Positions 44,812 through 54,882 of a stretch of DNA of 64,000 bases are shown here, piece after piece; the first letter of the stretch is position 1, and each line of letters begins with the position of its first letter. Both the position numbers and the translations under genes were made by a program. Source of the DNA: CAVZBT01 sp963773605 (GTDB lineage Bacteria > Acidobacteriota > UBA6911); the NCBI GenBank assembly GCA_963773605.1, contig CAVZBT010000011.1:1-64000 (forward strand), in the 5' to 3' direction. Under the pieces are notes generated by a model that saw only the letters and a program-made list of their open reading frames with translations, was not told where the DNA came from and did no database searches.

Positions 44812-46542
44812 TTATGGGATCCTCGCTGCATCTTCCTTCTGCATCTGGCGGAAGGTGTCGCGCACGAGCAGGAAGACCACGTATGCCGCGAGTGCCGCTC
44901 CCGCAAGATAGAGGACCCCTTTCCAGAGACTGAAAAACAGCATCTCCCCGATGCAGAAGATGCTGAGAAACGTGAAGGCCGTGCCGAAGGCGAAGACAAC
45001 GAGGTTGCGGCCCAGCTCGCTGCGGTGATCCCCGACCCCCGCCAGCTGTGCAATCCTCCGCCACAGCGGCCCGCCGGGCCGCACCTTGCGATAGAACAGG
45101 ATGAGCTTCTCATCCGAGACCGGGGCGGTCAGGAGCGTCACGCCGACCCAGATGCACGTGCAAATGGCGGTCGAAATCAGGATCCGGGTTGGGAAGGAGT
45201 ACCCGGTGAACGTGAGCAGCGTAGAGACGGTGACGGCCGCGGTCAGGGCCGAGATCTCGGACCACGCATTGACGCGCCACCAGAGCCAGCGCAGGACAAA
45301 GACGGAACCCGTGCCCGCCATCATAGCCGCCTGCAGTTCCCACGCCTGCTGGATCGAGTGCATGAAGTAGCCGGTCACGCCGCCGGCAAGGACCAGAAAC
45401 AAGGTAAACAGCTTGGAAACGAACACGTAGTGGGACTGGGACGCCTCGCGCCGGACGAAGCGCCGGTACAGGTCGTTGCAGAGGTACGAGGCTCCCCAGT
45501 TCAGGTGGCTTGTCGTCGTGGCCATGAAGGCCGCGAAAAACCCGGCGACCATGAGGCCGCGGACCCCCGTCGGCGCGAACTCCACCAGCATCTTGGGGTA
45601 GGCGAGGTAGTGCTCCGTGAGGGTGGGGAAGGCCACCAGCGAAGCTACCCCGACCACGATCCAGAGCCAGGGGAGCAGGGAATAGGTCAGGATGCTGAAC
45701 CAGATCCCGGACAGGAAGGCCTGCTTTTCGTTGCGGGTCGAGAGGATCCGCTGCACGTAGTAGCCGGTGCCGTCGGCGCGGTCCGTGCTCCACCACAGCA
45801 CCAGGACGTAGACGAGAAACGTCGGCAGGGGCATCCAGGTCGAGTCGGCGGTCGGGACCATCTCCAGCTTCCCGAGCTGGCCGGAACCCGCCAGGGCGTT
45901 CTTGATGGCGCCGATTCCGCCCAATCCCGTGACGGCGTACCAGGCGAGCAGCACCGAGCCCGCGGTGGCCACGAAAAACTGCATGAAGTCGGTGGTCACG
46001 ACGCCCCAGAGCCCGGATTTTGCGGTGTACACGGTGGCGATGCCGAGGAGGATGACGATGGTCGCCCAGCGGTTCAGCCCGGTCGTGACCCCGACCACCG
46101 TGGTCATGCCCGAGATGATCCATCCCATCTCGATGCAGTTGAAGACCACTCCGTAGAACAAGGCCATGAATCCCCGCAGCGCGGCGGCGGGCCGGCCTTC
46201 GTAACGGGCTTCGACAAACTCGACGTCGGTGACGAAGTTGGACCGGCGCCAGTAGACCGAGAAAAGGTAAACCGCAGACAGTCCCGTGAGCGAGAAACTC
46301 CACTTGAACCAGTTGCCCGCGATCCCGTATTGCCGGACATATTCGGTGACCGCGATGGGAGTGTCGGAGGCGAAGGCGGCGGCCGCGATGGAGGTCCCGG
46401 CCAGCCACCACGACAGCTTGCGGCCGGAGAGAAAGAAGTCCTCAACACTCTTGCCGGCGCGGCGGGAGAAATACAGTCCCACGCCGAGCGACAGTGCGAG
46501 ATAGGCGCCGACAATGAGCCAGTCCACGCTCTGCAGGAGCAT
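44812..46542 (-). CDS. Sodium:solute symporter (SSS family)
   Basis: The 576-residue inner-membrane protein has about 14 helices, opening with VDWLIVGAYLALSLGVGLYF and RRAGKSVEDFFLSGRKLSWW, the SSS signature region. Helix segments AGTSIAAAAFASDTPIAVTE, WSTDRADGTGYYVQRILSTR and AGFFAAFMATTTSHLNWGAS are characteristic, with the Na2-site serine/threonine cluster in the last. Members import sugars, sialic acid and other solutes with sodium. It lies 43 bp after the heparinase-like gene, so it probably imports that enzyme's products. The C-terminal 100 residues form an extra helix pair ending KEDAARIP. Confidence 0.9.
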   Translation of the reverse strand: MLLQSVDWLIVGAYLALSLGVGLYFSRRAGKSVEDFFLSGRKLSWWLAGTSIAAAAFASDTPIAVTEYVRQYGIAGNWFKWSFSLTGLSAVYLFSVYWRRSNFVTDVEFVEARYEGRPAAALRGFMALFYGVVFNCIEMGWIISGMTTVVGVTTGLNRWATIVILLGIATVYTAKSGLWGVVTTDFMQFFVATAGSVLLAWYAVTGLGGIGAIKNALAGSGQLGKLEMVPTADSTWMPLPTFLVYVLVLWWSTDRADGTGYYVQRILSTRNEKQAFLSGIWFSILTYSLLPWLWIVVGVASLVAFPTLTEHYLAYPKMLVEFAPTGVRGLMVAGFFAAFMATTTSHLNWGASYLCNDLYRRFVRREASQSHYVFVSKLFTLFLVLAGGVTGYFMHSIQQAWELQAAMMAGTGSVFVLRWLWWRVNAWSEISALTAAVTVSTLLTFTGYSFPTRILISTAICTCIWVGVTLLTAPVSDEKLILFYRKVRPGGPLWRRIAQLAGVGDHRSELGRNLVVFAFGTAFTFLSIFCIGEMLFFSLWKGVLYLAGAALAAYVVFLLVRDTFRQMQKEDAARIP

Positions 46543-46585
46543 GACGAGTCCCCTGTTTACGTTCCGTTTCCCGGCTGTGCCGCGC

Positions 46586-48913
46586 TCAACGGCCCAGCAG
46601 CTTCAACGTGATCGTGCGTTTCCCGTGACTGGGGTCCTCGAACGAAAGGACGCCCTGGTCTGAAACCCGCCCTTTGAATAGGGCGCGCCCGTTGACTTCG
46701 GCCGCCACTTCCACGCCGGGCGGCAACTGTACGAGGAGGTGACGGGCCCGGGACGAGGCGGAGACATGATACTCGATCGGCAGGGCCGGCGGTGCGCCGC
46801 CCGGGCCGGCTGCAAACAGAACCACCGTCTCCTCGGAGCGTCCCGACACCTGCACTCCGACCGCCTTGCCGGCGGAGTCGCGGATCAGGCTGCCGCGGTC
46901 CGTGGCGCGGCCGGCTTCTCCGATCTGCAGCAGGTGCAGAAACTCCTCCCCCTCCGACCGTGCCTCCGGCGCCACCTCGACGCGCCACCGGCCGGATTCC
47001 CGCGGGGCGGCGGCGCGCTCCGGGATGTCCGGCGGGTGATTCGCGCCCTCAAACGTGTTGTAGTACTCATACCCGGGGCCGCCGACGACCGTAATGGCCC
47101 GTTGCGCCGGGAGAAGCGTCGTGGTCCTCAGCGTGCCGTTATATGCGAAGTCTTTGCCGCCGGGCGAGAATTGTCCGCGGCTTTGCACGAGCGTCTCGGA
47201 GCCGCCCGGGTACCGGGTGATCCCGACGCCCGGTCGATGGCCGTCGACCTCGGGTCGTTCCTGGAAATGGAGCAGCCAGCGTTTTTCGCAACGTGCGTCC
47301 GAAGCGCGCACGCGGTCGAGGACGATCAGGGTGTCCGAGCGAGGGAGGTACACGAACTGCCGGTTAAACGATGCGACCTTCTCGCCGTAGGCGCGGCCGA
47401 GACCGCAGCGCACGTAGGCGTACCCCGCTCTTTCGCTCGTTTCGTAGGCATCGACATCGGACGTGTCCATTCGCTCGCTCCGGGCGTGGGACAGCCAGCT
47501 TTGCCAGTCGCCGTGATGTTGCAGGCCGCGCAAGACAAGCTGCCCCCCGTCGTTGCTATAGCCGGGCGGCAGTTCCTGGCCGGGATCGAAGATCAGCAGG
47601 GCGTTGTGCGCCACGGTGCGACAGGCGTAATCCGTCCAGTGTGTGTGGGGGCGATACATGTTGTCGTAAGTGCCGCCGTCGACCGCAAGGCCTCCCCGAT
47701 GGTAGACCAGGAAGTGGCCCTTGTCGAAGTGCTGGTGATCGGTGTAGTGATCACCGGCGATGATGGAGATGAGCGTACTGCCCGGTTCCCAGCCGCTGCG
47801 GAGCATGATGTGCTCAATCGTGCCGTTCCCGAGGCGCAGCGCCGTCGGGAGGGAACGATAGGATGGCGTTCGCTGCGCGCCGGGATCATGGAAGACGCGC
47901 ATGCCCCAATCGAACTGCGGCAGGACCGCCTTGTCGCCGTAGGCTTCTTCCAGTTCCGCGGCAAACGAGCGGAACCGGGCGGCTTCTTGCGGATCGGCGA
48001 CTCCGGCGGCCAGCATCTCGACCGTCAACGGAACGGTCAGGGCGGCCTGCGCCCGGCTCGGGAGCACGTCGCCGAGCCGCTCGAAGGTCAGATCCGGCCT
48101 GGTGCAGGCGATGAGGTAACGCCCGGCCCCCGATAGGAAATTGCCACGGCCGCCGGCGATCCGGGCGAGGTAATCGGTGCCGCTGGCCGACCGGTAGGCG
48201 TGCAGCATCATGATCAGGGTGCGGAGCGTCTCGTGGAACGTGTAGTGGCTCCCTTCGGCCCAGGCGCCTTCTTTGGCTTGCCAGGTGTCCAGCACCCCGC
48301 CGGGACCCTCGATCCACGACTGCGCCAGAGAAAGGTAGTCGCTCGCCGTGGAATCGAACGGCTCGGGTTCGCCCTTCAGGACAAGGCCGCAGACCGCGAG
48401 GGTGCGTAGCGCCATGTACGTGTAGTTGTGATTGATGTCGGGTGCGCCGTTTAGCATGAAGTCGCGGCTCGAATCGGCGGTGGCGACGATGTTGGCCATG
48501 GCCGCCCGGCGCTCGGGCTCCGACAAACCGTCGTAGACCCAGTCGAAGGCCGTGGCCATTTTTGCGCCGGCGAGCAGGCCGCTGACATCGTCCCGCTGGA
48601 GGGAGAACGTGTGCGAGACAAGGAACTGGCGCACTGCCGCAAGGTCGTCGGGGGCGTTGTGTTCCAGGTAGCGCGCGGCGCGCTCGACCATGCCGGCGGC
48701 GCCCTCGAGCCGCGCATCCCTTCTCCATCGAGCGTAGCCTGGGGCTGACGCGCGGCGCCGCAGGCCGCTCACGCTCAGACCCGTGCCGAACCGTGCGGCG
48801 TCATGCCTCAGGTAAATGCGGGGGTGAAGCGGGGAGACCTGCGGCGGTGGCTGCGCGGTCCCGGTACCTGCCCATACAGCGGCAATCACGACGCAGCATA
48901 TCCTGGTCAGCAC
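46586..48913 (-). CDS. Secreted heparinase II/III-like polysaccharide lyase
   Basis: The 775-residue protein has a signal peptide (VLTRICCVVIAAVWAGTGTA), an alpha/alpha-toroid (about 50-380) and a beta-sandwich Hepar_II_III domain with GDHYTDHQHFDKGHFLVYHR, GGLAVDGGTYDNMYRPHTHW and ACRTVAHNALLIFDPGQELP. The conserved N/H/Y positions of PL12/PL21-type lyases appear as HNYTYMALRT, SHYTFHETLRTL and DHQHFDKG. It should cleave acidic polysaccharides by beta-elimination; which one is not readable. The GTG at 48913 is preferred because GGAG precedes it and the signal peptide starts there, although the frame is open 15 codons further. It is followed by the symporter gene after 43 bp. Confidence 0.82.
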   Translation of the reverse strand: MLTRICCVVIAAVWAGTGTAQPPPQVSPLHPRIYLRHDAARFGTGLSVSGLRRRASAPGYARWRRDARLEGAAGMVERAARYLEHNAPDDLAAVRQFLVSHTFSLQRDDVSGLLAGAKMATAFDWVYDGLSEPERRAAMANIVATADSSRDFMLNGAPDINHNYTYMALRTLAVCGLVLKGEPEPFDSTASDYLSLAQSWIEGPGGVLDTWQAKEGAWAEGSHYTFHETLRTLIMMLHAYRSASGTDYLARIAGGRGNFLSGAGRYLIACTRPDLTFERLGDVLPSRAQAALTVPLTVEMLAAGVADPQEAARFRSFAAELEEAYGDKAVLPQFDWGMRVFHDPGAQRTPSYRSLPTALRLGNGTIEHIMLRSGWEPGSTLISIIAGDHYTDHQHFDKGHFLVYHRGGLAVDGGTYDNMYRPHTHWTDYACRTVAHNALLIFDPGQELPPGYSNDGGQLVLRGLQHHGDWQSWLSHARSERMDTSDVDAYETSERAGYAYVRCGLGRAYGEKVASFNRQFVYLPRSDTLIVLDRVRASDARCEKRWLLHFQERPEVDGHRPGVGITRYPGGSETLVQSRGQFSPGGKDFAYNGTLRTTTLLPAQRAITVVGGPGYEYYNTFEGANHPPDIPERAAAPRESGRWRVEVAPEARSEGEEFLHLLQIGEAGRATDRGSLIRDSAGKAVGVQVSGRSEETVVLFAAGPGGAPPALPIEYHVSASSRARHLLVQLPPGVEVAAEVNGRALFKGRVSDQGVLSFEDPSHGKRTITLKLLGR

Positions 48914-49059
48914 GAGGACTCCGGAATAGTGGGCTGCCCTGTGACGCGGCTTCGGCACTCAACTACACGACCCCGAAGGGGTCCGACACCAAAGCCCAGG
49001 GCGCGAGCCCCGGGCGGACTGTAGCCTGAGCCAAGCCCTGCGAGGGCGAACACTCGCGT

Positions 49060-49110
49060 CTGCCGTGTCGGGATCCGTATAACGTTCAGGTCGAGCCGCC
49101 GCACCTCCAC
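49060..49110. repeat. Intergenic palindromic repeat, family A (partial copy)
   Basis: GGATCCGTATAACGTTCAGG followed by TCGAGCCGCCGCACCTCC matches the junction block seen at 58170-58210 and 8071-8090. It lies in the 221-bp gap between the M20 gene and the heparinase-like gene, the only long gap besides 44641-44811 in the minus-strand run. Confidence 0.6.
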
Positions 49111-49134
49111 ACCAGCGCGCCCACTTTACTTGGG

Positions 49135-50454
49135 TCAATCCACTTCGCACCACGAGCAGATGAACCGGGCGAGAACTAGGGTGGTCAGGAAAACAGAGTC
49201 GAGGTCGACCCACTCGTCGGGAGCATGGGTGTTGCCCCCCTTAGGCCCGAACAGAACGGCGGGCACCCCGAACATCTGGTGAAACACAAACATATCGCAG
49301 GGGCCCCCGATGCCCTCGATTTGCGCAGGCGCCCCGGCCGAGTCCTCGAACGTCCTGGCCAGGCGCCTGACGAGCTCGTGGCGTGGGTCCATCGCCGAGC
49401 CGGGGAGCCATTCGATGGGGAAGTGAGTCTCCGGAGGCGACGGGAAAAGCTCCGGGCGCGCCGACGTGGCGGCGTCGAGCCATGAGAAGAACGCCTGCTC
49501 AATGTCCCGCTGCTCCTCGCCGGGCATGGTTTGCCAGTAGAGCTCGATGCGGCACGCGCCGGGAATCGTGATGGGCTCGCCCGGGCCCCAGCCGCCGGCC
49601 GATACCTTCGTCACCCAGACGGGGACGGGATTGCTCGACCATGGATACAGCGGGTGCGCGGGGGCATGATTGCGTCTGTGCACCGCGAACTCCCGGATTT
49701 TGCCGAGCAGGTATTCCAGTTGGTCGATGGCCCGCGCCTGCGGCGTGCCGTTGTAGAGGATCCCGGTGCCGCCGCCGCGGAGCGTTATGTGCACGGTGCG
49801 GCCTCCGGTCTGTGCGGGGCAGATGACGTTGTGGCTCGGCTCGCAGATGACGGCGGCGTCGGGATTGGGCCCGCGGATGCGTCCTGCCAGCGTGCCGTTG
49901 ACGCCCCCGAACTCCTCGTCGACGATCGTTTCCAGGAAGAGATCGCCGCGCAGCCGGATCCCCGTCTGCCTCAGGGCTTCGACGGCCACGAGCATGGCCC
50001 CGATGCCACCCTTCATGTCGTTCGCGCCCAGCCCGTACAGGCGGTTCCCTTCCACCGTCGCCCCGAAGGGGTGATAGCGCCAGGGTTCCGACCCTCTCGG
50101 GACGGTGTCGGCGTGACCCGAGAGGAGCAGCGACTTGCCGCCGCCGCGGCCGCGCCACACGGCGGACAGGTTGGGCCGGCCCGCGTAGTCGTGCCCGCGC
50201 CGGTAGCCGGGGTGGTCCGCGATCCCCTGCACGAGACCGGGATCGTACAGCTCGGCCTCCAGCCCCAGGGCCAGCAGGCGATCGCGGATGTAGCGCTGGC
50301 AGGCAAACTCCGCCCCCGCGGGCGGCGTGTTTTCCGATGGGATTTTCACCAGGTCCGCAACGGTTTCGGTCAAGCGGGCCCTCAGTGTCTCCAACGTCGC
50401 GCCGAGGCGCTTGTCGAGCTGCTCCGGCCGGGTGCCCTCGACCCCCCTCTGCAT
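49135..50454 (-). CDS. M20-family metallohydrolase (ArgE/DapE-like)
   Basis: The 439-residue cytoplasmic protein is a dinuclear zinc hydrolase. SGHADTVPRGSEPW carries the first metal histidine and aspartate, GLGANDMKGGIGAMLVAVEA the bridging aspartate, and LETIVDEEFGGVNGTLAGRI the catalytic glutamate pair; GAPAQIEGIGGPCDMFVFHQ and PKGGNTHAPDEWVDLDS carry C-terminal ligands. The middle holds a dimerisation domain. Members deacylate N-acylated amino acids or sugars or cleave peptides. In this operon between a hexosaminidase and a heparinase-like lyase, an amide on an amino sugar or peptide-linked glycan is a reasonable but unproven substrate. The ATG at 50454 has AGGAG 5 bp upstream. Confidence 0.85.
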   Translation of the reverse strand: MQRGVEGTRPEQLDKRLGATLETLRARLTETVADLVKIPSENTPPAGAEFACQRYIRDRLLALGLEAELYDPGLVQGIADHPGYRRGHDYAGRPNLSAVWRGRGGGKSLLLSGHADTVPRGSEPWRYHPFGATVEGNRLYGLGANDMKGGIGAMLVAVEALRQTGIRLRGDLFLETIVDEEFGGVNGTLAGRIRGPNPDAAVICEPSHNVICPAQTGGRTVHITLRGGGTGILYNGTPQARAIDQLEYLLGKIREFAVHRRNHAPAHPLYPWSSNPVPVWVTKVSAGGWGPGEPITIPGACRIELYWQTMPGEEQRDIEQAFFSWLDAATSARPELFPSPPETHFPIEWLPGSAMDPRHELVRRLARTFEDSAGAPAQIEGIGGPCDMFVFHQMFGVPAVLFGPKGGNTHAPDEWVDLDSVFLTTLVLARFICSWCEVD

Positions 50455-50489
50455 GATTCTCCTGTCAGAGCCCGAAAGATCCAGGCGGT

Positions 50490-52737
50490 TCAGTCCTCCG
50501 GCGCGCGGAGGGAAAGCTTGTTGCTCTGCGCGTAGGTCCGCATGAGCGCGGCAAGTTGGCCGGCCCAGGCCTCGAGCCCGATGCTCTCCTCGGGTTGCGT
50601 CATGTAAGTGAGATCCGGGCGCCGGTCGGCCCAGTGGTCTTTGGTGTCGTCCAAAACGTGGACGAACTTCCGGCCGTTCACCTCGCGCCCTTTCGGGTAC
50701 CGGCTCTTCTCCCAAACACGTTGCAGGTCGCCGAACATCGCCTTGCGCTCGGCGACGATGGAGAGCGCAAGTGTTCGGGCGCTGGCGAGATGCTCGAGGG
50801 CCCGGGCCGATTCCCCCTCGCGGGCCGCCTCGCGCGCGCGCTGCAGTAACGCTTCGATGTCCGTCATCCCCGAGATCATGCGGCTGTGGTGCGCGGTGAA
50901 GGAGGCGAGCGACAGGAACACCTCGAGGTTGTGGCGGTTCCGCTCGGCGCGGGCGATGTTTTCGTAGATTGCGCGCTGCAGGGTTCGGTTTTCCGCGCCG
51001 ATTTCCCGCGCCTCTTGTGCGAGGCGGCCGTAGCGGCCCTGGTAGACGGGGGAGAAATCGAGGCCGGGCAGCGAAGGCAGTGCGGGGGCGGGCAACGTTT
51101 TATCGTAACGTGTCGTCCCGATGCCTTTGCCCTCCGAGTTGCCGTACCCGGGGCCGCGCTCCCGCGACACCACGCGGTCCCAGGAGCGCTCGAAAAAGCG
51201 CGCCTGCTTCTGGAGACCCAGATAAACGTCCGGCATCCCGGCGACTTCGGGGCCGTAGTAGGCCGTCGTAAACTCCGTCACCTGCTGGTGCACCGGCGGG
51301 GCCGCAGAGTTCCAGCCGTAGGCCGCGACCGCCGCCCAGCCGAGCCAGAACGTTTCGCTGTGGAGGCCGGAATCGTCCCAGGCCGCGCCGTAGACCCCGA
51401 CGGCGTTGCCCGCGCGCTTCCCGGCCGCGAAAGCCCGTCGTGTCGACTCGAGCCTGCCTTCTTCCGCGGGTTCGCCGCATCCCTTCCAGCGCCAGGAGGT
51501 TCGGGGAACAGGGGCTCGTCGCCCTGCATCGACGTGTAGATCAGGTCGCGGATGCCGCGTGCCTTCTCGGCGCTCGAGCTGTTCTCCGTCCCCCGGCATG
51601 ACCCCGTTGATCAGGTCTGCGGAAGCAGCCTGATGTGCTGCGGCAACACCGGGTATTCGACCCAGGCGAGCATGGTGCGACCGCGCGCCTGCAGGAACTC
51701 GTGCGCTCTCTGCGCGAACTCGACCCACTGCCAGGCTGCGGTTCTCCGGAGTGTACGGCTTCGCGCACTTCGCGCAGATGCCGGCGTAGTAGACCTCGTC
51801 GGTGGAGACGTGGAACTGGCGCACGCCGCGAGTGGCATTCATCACGTCGTCGTACATCGAAAAGATGAGCGCGTACGCGCGCTCGTCGCACATGCAGGCC
51901 TGGTAGTTGTTGCCGTCGGCTCTCAGGTCCGCGAACTCGGGTGCTTCAAGACGTAGGCCATGTGAGCGGGAGACTGGATCTGGGGAACGACCTCGATGAA
52001 CCGCTCCAGCCCGTAGTCGACGATTTCCTGGAGCTCGGCGGTGCGTAAAGGCGCCGGGGGCGCCGATGACCGGGTGAGACGGGTACGCGAACTTGTCCTC
52101 GAGCTCGAAGCCGATCCGGTTGACCTTGAAGCGCGCCGACCAGTCGAGGTAACGCTTCAGGGTTTCGATCCGGTCCTGGTGGTGCTTGGTGTCCCAGTGC
52201 AGGAAGCGGATCGGCACGTCCGGCCAGTCCTCGATGGAGCAGACCGGGAGCCTCAGGACCGCCGCCCGTCTTCTCTAAGCAGCTGCAGGAGCGACTGCAC
52301 GCCATAGAACAGGCCCGCATCCGTGTTACCCGTTATGTCGATCCTGCCCGGGGCGATCCGCAACCGGTACGCCTGGCTGTCGACGTCGGCCGAGAGGCCG
52401 CTTTTGACGGAACCCGCCGAAACCGCAAGCCGAAGGATGGCTTTTCGTCGGCGCCGGCGGCCGGTTGAAGGTGCATGGAATGGAAGTCGGCGAGGCCCTC
52501 GCGAGGCTCCGGACCGCGATGTGGTTCGACGGTACGTCGGAGCGAAGCGTCCATTGAGCGCCGAACTGCAACGTCGGATGGTTCGAGCTGCACTTTCTGC
52601 GGGGCCGGCAGAACCGAGTAGCCGCGAAGAAACAGCTCCGTAGGCCCGTCCTCGCGCGGCCACGCCGCCGTCAGGAGGGAACAGAGGGCCACAGCCACTG
52701 CTGCGACGAGCGAGCACCTCAGCGCTGGTCTCCGCAC
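50490..52737 (-). CDS. Secreted GH20-like hexosaminidase paralogue, multiply frameshifted
   Basis: This is a second copy of the enzyme type at 26691-28943. Readable parts in order are a signal peptide from GTG 52737 (VRRPALRCSLVAAVAVALCS), the GH20b-like domain, WDTKHHQDRIETLKRYLDWS, the catalytic pair in QFHVSTDEVYYAGICAKC and the shared helical C-terminus with VWEKSRYPKGREVNGRKFVH. Frame changes occur near 52560, 52260, 52050, 51950, 51750, 51690, 51560 and 51430. With this many breaks a true pseudogene is possible, but the protein-level conservation between breaks and the frameshift-rich neighbouring ROK gene point to poor sequence here. It is the first gene of the minus-strand run and is divergent from the ROK regulator. 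Confidence 0.7.
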
Positions 52738-52965
52738 ATGTCCTCCGTGGGGGGCTGAGTTAGTTTCCAACAGCAAGTAATCCACGGTCGCGGCGGCTAA
52801 GTCAAGATTAATATGGAGGTGCGGGCGGCGCGCCGCCGCTTGGGCCGTTTGTGCAACCGCGTCCAGGCTCGACCCGCAGGGCGGCGTCGAGCCGCCTCCC
52901 TTCATGTTGACTTTGCAAAAGGTGCGGGGTTAGATTCGGTTGTCCGTCAACCTGGAGATCGTCCG
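52738..52965. promoter_or_regulatory. Divergent intergenic region between GH20 operon and ROK gene
   Basis: The 228 bp between the two starts must hold promoters for both units. A family-A core GCGGCGTCGAGCCGCC lies at 52881-52896. AT-rich patches flank 52755-52815. I could not recognise a definite operator; the arrangement alone suggests that the ROK protein controls the glycan operon and itself. Confidence 0.4.
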
Positions 52966-54210
52966 GTGCGCAAAATGGATCTGGCGAAACTCGGCCCGGC
53001 CGACCACCGGTACCTGCGCGACCTCAACGGAGTCATGGTGTTGAACGTGATCCGGGAGAAGCAGCCCATTTCCCGGATCGAGATCGCGGCGTTGACCGGG
53101 CTCGAAGGGGGGACCGTGTCCCGGATCGTTGTCGCGCCTCGTCTCGGAGAGCCTCGTTTACGAGGACGGGGTGGCGGAGGCGTCGCCGCAGGGCGGAAGA
53201 AAGCGGCGGTTTCTGCACATACACCCGCGAAAGGCGCTGGCGATCGGGGTCGACCTCCGGCCGAGCGGGTGCACGGTGGCCGTCAGCGACTTCACTGGCC
53301 GGATCCTGCGATCGGGGGAATTGAAAAGCTACCCCGACCCGCGGGATGAGGCGAAGAGCATCGCGCGGGGCGTCAAGAAACTCCTGTTGTCGTTCCCGAA
53401 CGAGACGTTCGCGGGCATCGGGGTCAGCCTGGTCGGGCTGGTCGAACCGGAGGAGGGGAGGATCCTGGCCGGGGAGGCGCTGGGCTGGGGTGAGGAGGTC
53501 CCGATCGGTGTCGATGCTGCGGGACGCGCTGGACGCGGACATTCCGCTCTACTTCGATAATGGCTCGTGGCTGGCCGCGCTTGCCGAGATCTGGTTCGGC
53601 AAACACCCGCGCCAGCCCCGCGATCTGGTCTTCATGGACATCGGCGAGGGGATCGGCGCGGGCATCATCATTCGCGGCCAGCTCTATCACGGGGCGCTGC
53701 ACGGCGCGGGGGAGTTCGGCCACATTTCGTTGCACCCCGACGGCCCCCCCTGCAGCTGCGGCGCGCGCGGGTGCCTGGAGGCGTTTGCCGCGGACCCCGC
53801 CACCGTCAAGCGCTACCTGGAAGCCCGCGGCAGCAAGCCCTCCGGATCCGGGCGCGGGGCAGCGACCATCGACGATGTCGTCGCGCGGGCTCTCGCAGGG
53901 CGAACCGGAAGCCGTCGCCGCAGTGCAGCAGACGGCCATGTATCTCGGGCGCGGGCTGCTGGCCGTGATTTACTCGCTCAACCCTGAAGTGATCGTCCTC
54001 GGCGGGGCGGTCACCCGGGCCTGGGATCTGCTGTACCGGGTGATCCTGCGCGAGCTGGCGCAGACGGCATCGCGCTTCTACCTCGATCCGGTCCGGATCG
54101 TGCCGACGACCCTGTCCGCGCGTCCCAGCCTCGTGGGGGCGATCGCGCTGGTGCTGGCGCGTTCCTTTGCGGTCCCGATCCTCGCGCCGGCCGCGGGTGA
54201 CGAGCTCTGA
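52966..54210 (+). CDS. ROK-family transcriptional regulator (NagC/Mlc-like), frameshifted
   Basis: The N-terminus has a winged-helix DNA-binding domain (DLNGVMVLNVIREKQPISRI, EIAALTGLEGGTVSRIV) joined to a ROK sugar-binding domain with GVDLRPSGCTVAVSDFTGRI, DIGEGIGAGIIIRGQLYHGA, GEFGHISLHPDG and the zinc motif CSCGARGCLEAF. This is a repressor/activator that senses a sugar or sugar phosphate. Frame changes near 53120, 53515 and 53900 must be corrected to give about 414 residues, the normal length. GTG 52966 has GGAG 8 bp upstream; ATG 52975 is the alternative. It is divergent from the GH20-M20-heparinase-symporter-GH42 run, so an amino-sugar-type inducer is likely. Confidence 0.82.
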
Positions 54211-54237
54211 TGGCTGCCGGCGGGGGATGGGCGCAGG

Positions 54238-54882
54238 TCAGCGCGAGTCGGCGAGGCGGGGCGCGCCGTGCGCCGCAGCGCCCGCGTGGTTTCTGGCATG
54301 CACCCGCGGCGGCGTAGCCGTGGGGTCGAGGCTCACAGCCTCCACCAGCCCGACGATGTCGCCGAGGCTGTTGTAGACGGGCGCGAGCACCGACAGGAAC
54401 GGCGGTTTCGCCGTGACCGTTTCGCGCGTGCCACCCTCCAGAACCTTTTTCATCTCCGGCGCCAGATCCTGGACCAGCTGCCCCCACGTCCAGAATTGGC
54501 TCCACTCGTTGGCGTTGCGGATCAGTACCTGGATTTTCCCCCGGTCACTCGGGATCGGCATCCACAGGTTGACGTCGCAGGGATAGGCCAGCAATCGCGA
54601 CAGCCTGATCAGGGTCTTCTTGGTCTGGATGTACGGCTCGTGGTGGACGTCGAAATTGTCGCTGGCCGCCCAGGGGTCCCTCGGGTCGACCCGCGACATG
54701 CTCTCGAGGGCCCGCGGCGTCATGATGCGGCCGCAGCGGTCGCCATCGACCATAACCGAGGCGATCCGGGCGACTTCGTCCAGGTCCCGGGCGACACTCT
54801 CGCGCGACCGGGGTGAGCCCTGGCCGAAGCAGCGGCAGGACAGGAGCAAAGCCATGACCAACAGCCTTTTCGAAAAGCTCAT
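54238..54882 (-). CDS. Secreted protein with possible Cache-like C-terminal part
   Basis: The 214-residue product starts with a signal peptide (MSFSKRLLVMALLLSCRCFG). A helical stretch (RDLDEVARIASVMVDGDRCG) is followed by VHHEPYIQTKKTLIRLSRLL, WMPIPSDRGKIQVLIRNANE and KPPFLSVLAPVYNSLGDIVG. The last segment (APVYNSLGDIVGLVEAV) resembles the end of Cache/PAS-type sensory domains, but I cannot name a family. It overlaps the upstream GH123-like gene by ATGA, so it is translated with it. It has no membrane anchor or signalling domain, so a stand-alone ligand-binding role is the simplest guess. Confidence 0.65.
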   Translation of the reverse strand: MSFSKRLLVMALLLSCRCFGQGSPRSRESVARDLDEVARIASVMVDGDRCGRIMTPRALESMSRVDPRDPWAASDNFDVHHEPYIQTKKTLIRLSRLLAYPCDVNLWMPIPSDRGKIQVLIRNANEWSQFWTWGQLVQDLAPEMKKVLEGGTRETVTAKPPFLSVLAPVYNSLGDIVGLVEAVSLDPTATPPRVHARNHAGAAAHGAPRLADSR

